Assembly (NCBI GenBank): GCA_025928415.1
Contig: JAICJK010000206.1
Coordinates: 1 to 5,339, forward strand
Direction: 5' to 3'
From: Solirubrobacteraceae bacterium
GTDB lineage: Bacteria; Actinomycetota; Thermoleophilia; Solirubrobacterales; Solirubrobacteraceae
DNA: 5,339 nucleotides
The position numbers were made by a program, and so were the translations under genes. The notes under the pieces are model-generated. The model was not told the DNA's origin and searched no databases. It was given only the letters and a program-made list of their open reading frames with translations. The first letter of the stretch is position 1. Each line of letters begins with the position of its first letter. Below are positions 5,258 to 5,339 of this stretch, piece after piece.

Positions 5258-5339
5258 TCAGCCCGCGGCGAGGCCGCCCGCGCTCGCGCCGCCACCGGCC
5301 GACCCGCCACCGGCCGACCCGCCACCGGCCGACCCGCCA
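5258..5339 (-). CDS. Probable Gly/Ser/Ala-rich C-terminus of an upstream leftward gene (partial)
   Basis: Read leftward, the frame is open from the window edge to TGA at 5260-5258 and encodes a tail made of repeated GGSAG units, then GGASAGGLAAG. Codons are GGC, GGG, TCG, GCC, GCG, CTC and GGT, close to the usage of the neighbouring genes, and coding composition stops at this TGA, where GC falls. Flexible tails of this type occur at the ends of many actinobacterial proteins and say nothing on function. The competing reading is a rightward gene starting at GTG 5232 or ATG 5202 with PPADP repeats; the codon choice at its beginning makes it less likely. With only 82 bases visible, neither can be proved. 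Confidence 0.42.
   Translation of the reverse strand, partial: GGSAGGGSAGGGSAGGGASAGGLAAG
5291..5339. repeat. 15-bp tandem repeat, about 3.3 copies, running off the window
   Basis: The unit GCCACCGGCCGACCC occurs three times without a mismatch (5291-5305, 5306-5320, 5321-5335), and a fourth copy begins at 5336 and is cut by the window edge. The length, a multiple of three, keeps any reading frame: GGSAG leftward or PPADP rightward. Perfect identity suggests recent slippage expansion, so copy number may vary between strains. Confidence 0.95.

Noticed and set aside
5202..5339. Rightward gene starting at ATG 5202 or GTG 5232 with a Pro-rich repeated N-terminus
   Set aside because: The first codons are A/T-ending, unlike the rest of the window; ATG 5202 would overlap the start codon of the leftward operon and leave no promoter space. 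The leftward Gly-rich tail explains the region better, though not conclusively.
1..5339. CRISPR arrays, tRNA or rRNA genes, insertion sequences, attachment sites
   Set aside because: No spaced repeats, RNA gene motifs, transposase-like proteins or terminal inverted repeats were seen; the only repeat array is the contiguous 15-bp one at the right edge.

Overview
The window is very GC-rich, with strong G/C preference at third codon positions, GTG starts and 4-base gene overlaps. The NlpC/P60-type protein at the left edge has motif wording (PYRYGGGH, YDCSGSVSYAL, FAVRHPAGL) that I associate with Thermoleophilia (Solirubrobacterales-like Actinobacteria). That taxonomic call is from memory of the family, not from a search.

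Layout, left to right. Bases 2-460 (+) hold the C-terminal part of a secreted NlpC/P60-like cell-wall hydrolase. Bases 506-964 (+) encode a Fur-family metalloregulator, probably Zur-like. It faces, tail to tail with 5 bases between stops, a leftward cluster read from about 5203 down to 970. The cluster is, in transcription order: a 594-residue protein joining a ZnuB-type permease to a ZnuA-type metal-binding protein (5203-3419), the ABC ATPase (3422-2649), a second ZnuB-type permease (2652-1813), and an amidohydrolase-2 family protein (1785-970). Each of the first two junctions is a GTGA overlap (start GTG and stop TGA share two bases), so the three transport genes are probably translationally coupled. 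Bases 5204-5257 are a short, less GC-rich intergenic region with a 15-bp palindrome of the Fur-family type (TGA-N9-TCA) and a possible promoter. Bases 5258-5339 carry a 15-bp tandem repeat and probably the Gly/Ser/Ala-rich C-terminus of another leftward gene.

How it fits together: the transport genes form one high-affinity Zn (possibly Mn) importer. The binding domain has three His plus an acidic residue as candidate ligands, which favours zinc. The ATPase ends in a His-rich tail. The nearby Fur-family protein, with two CxxC pairs and a six-His run, is the natural candidate to bind the palindrome before the operon and repress it when zinc is plentiful.

The most notable item is the permease-binding protein fusion. 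A complete lipoprotein-type signal segment with a lipobox Cys (Cys296) is preserved inside it, and the second permease is separate. This implies either an asymmetric importer with a single tethered binding domain, or a precursor that is cut into two proteins.
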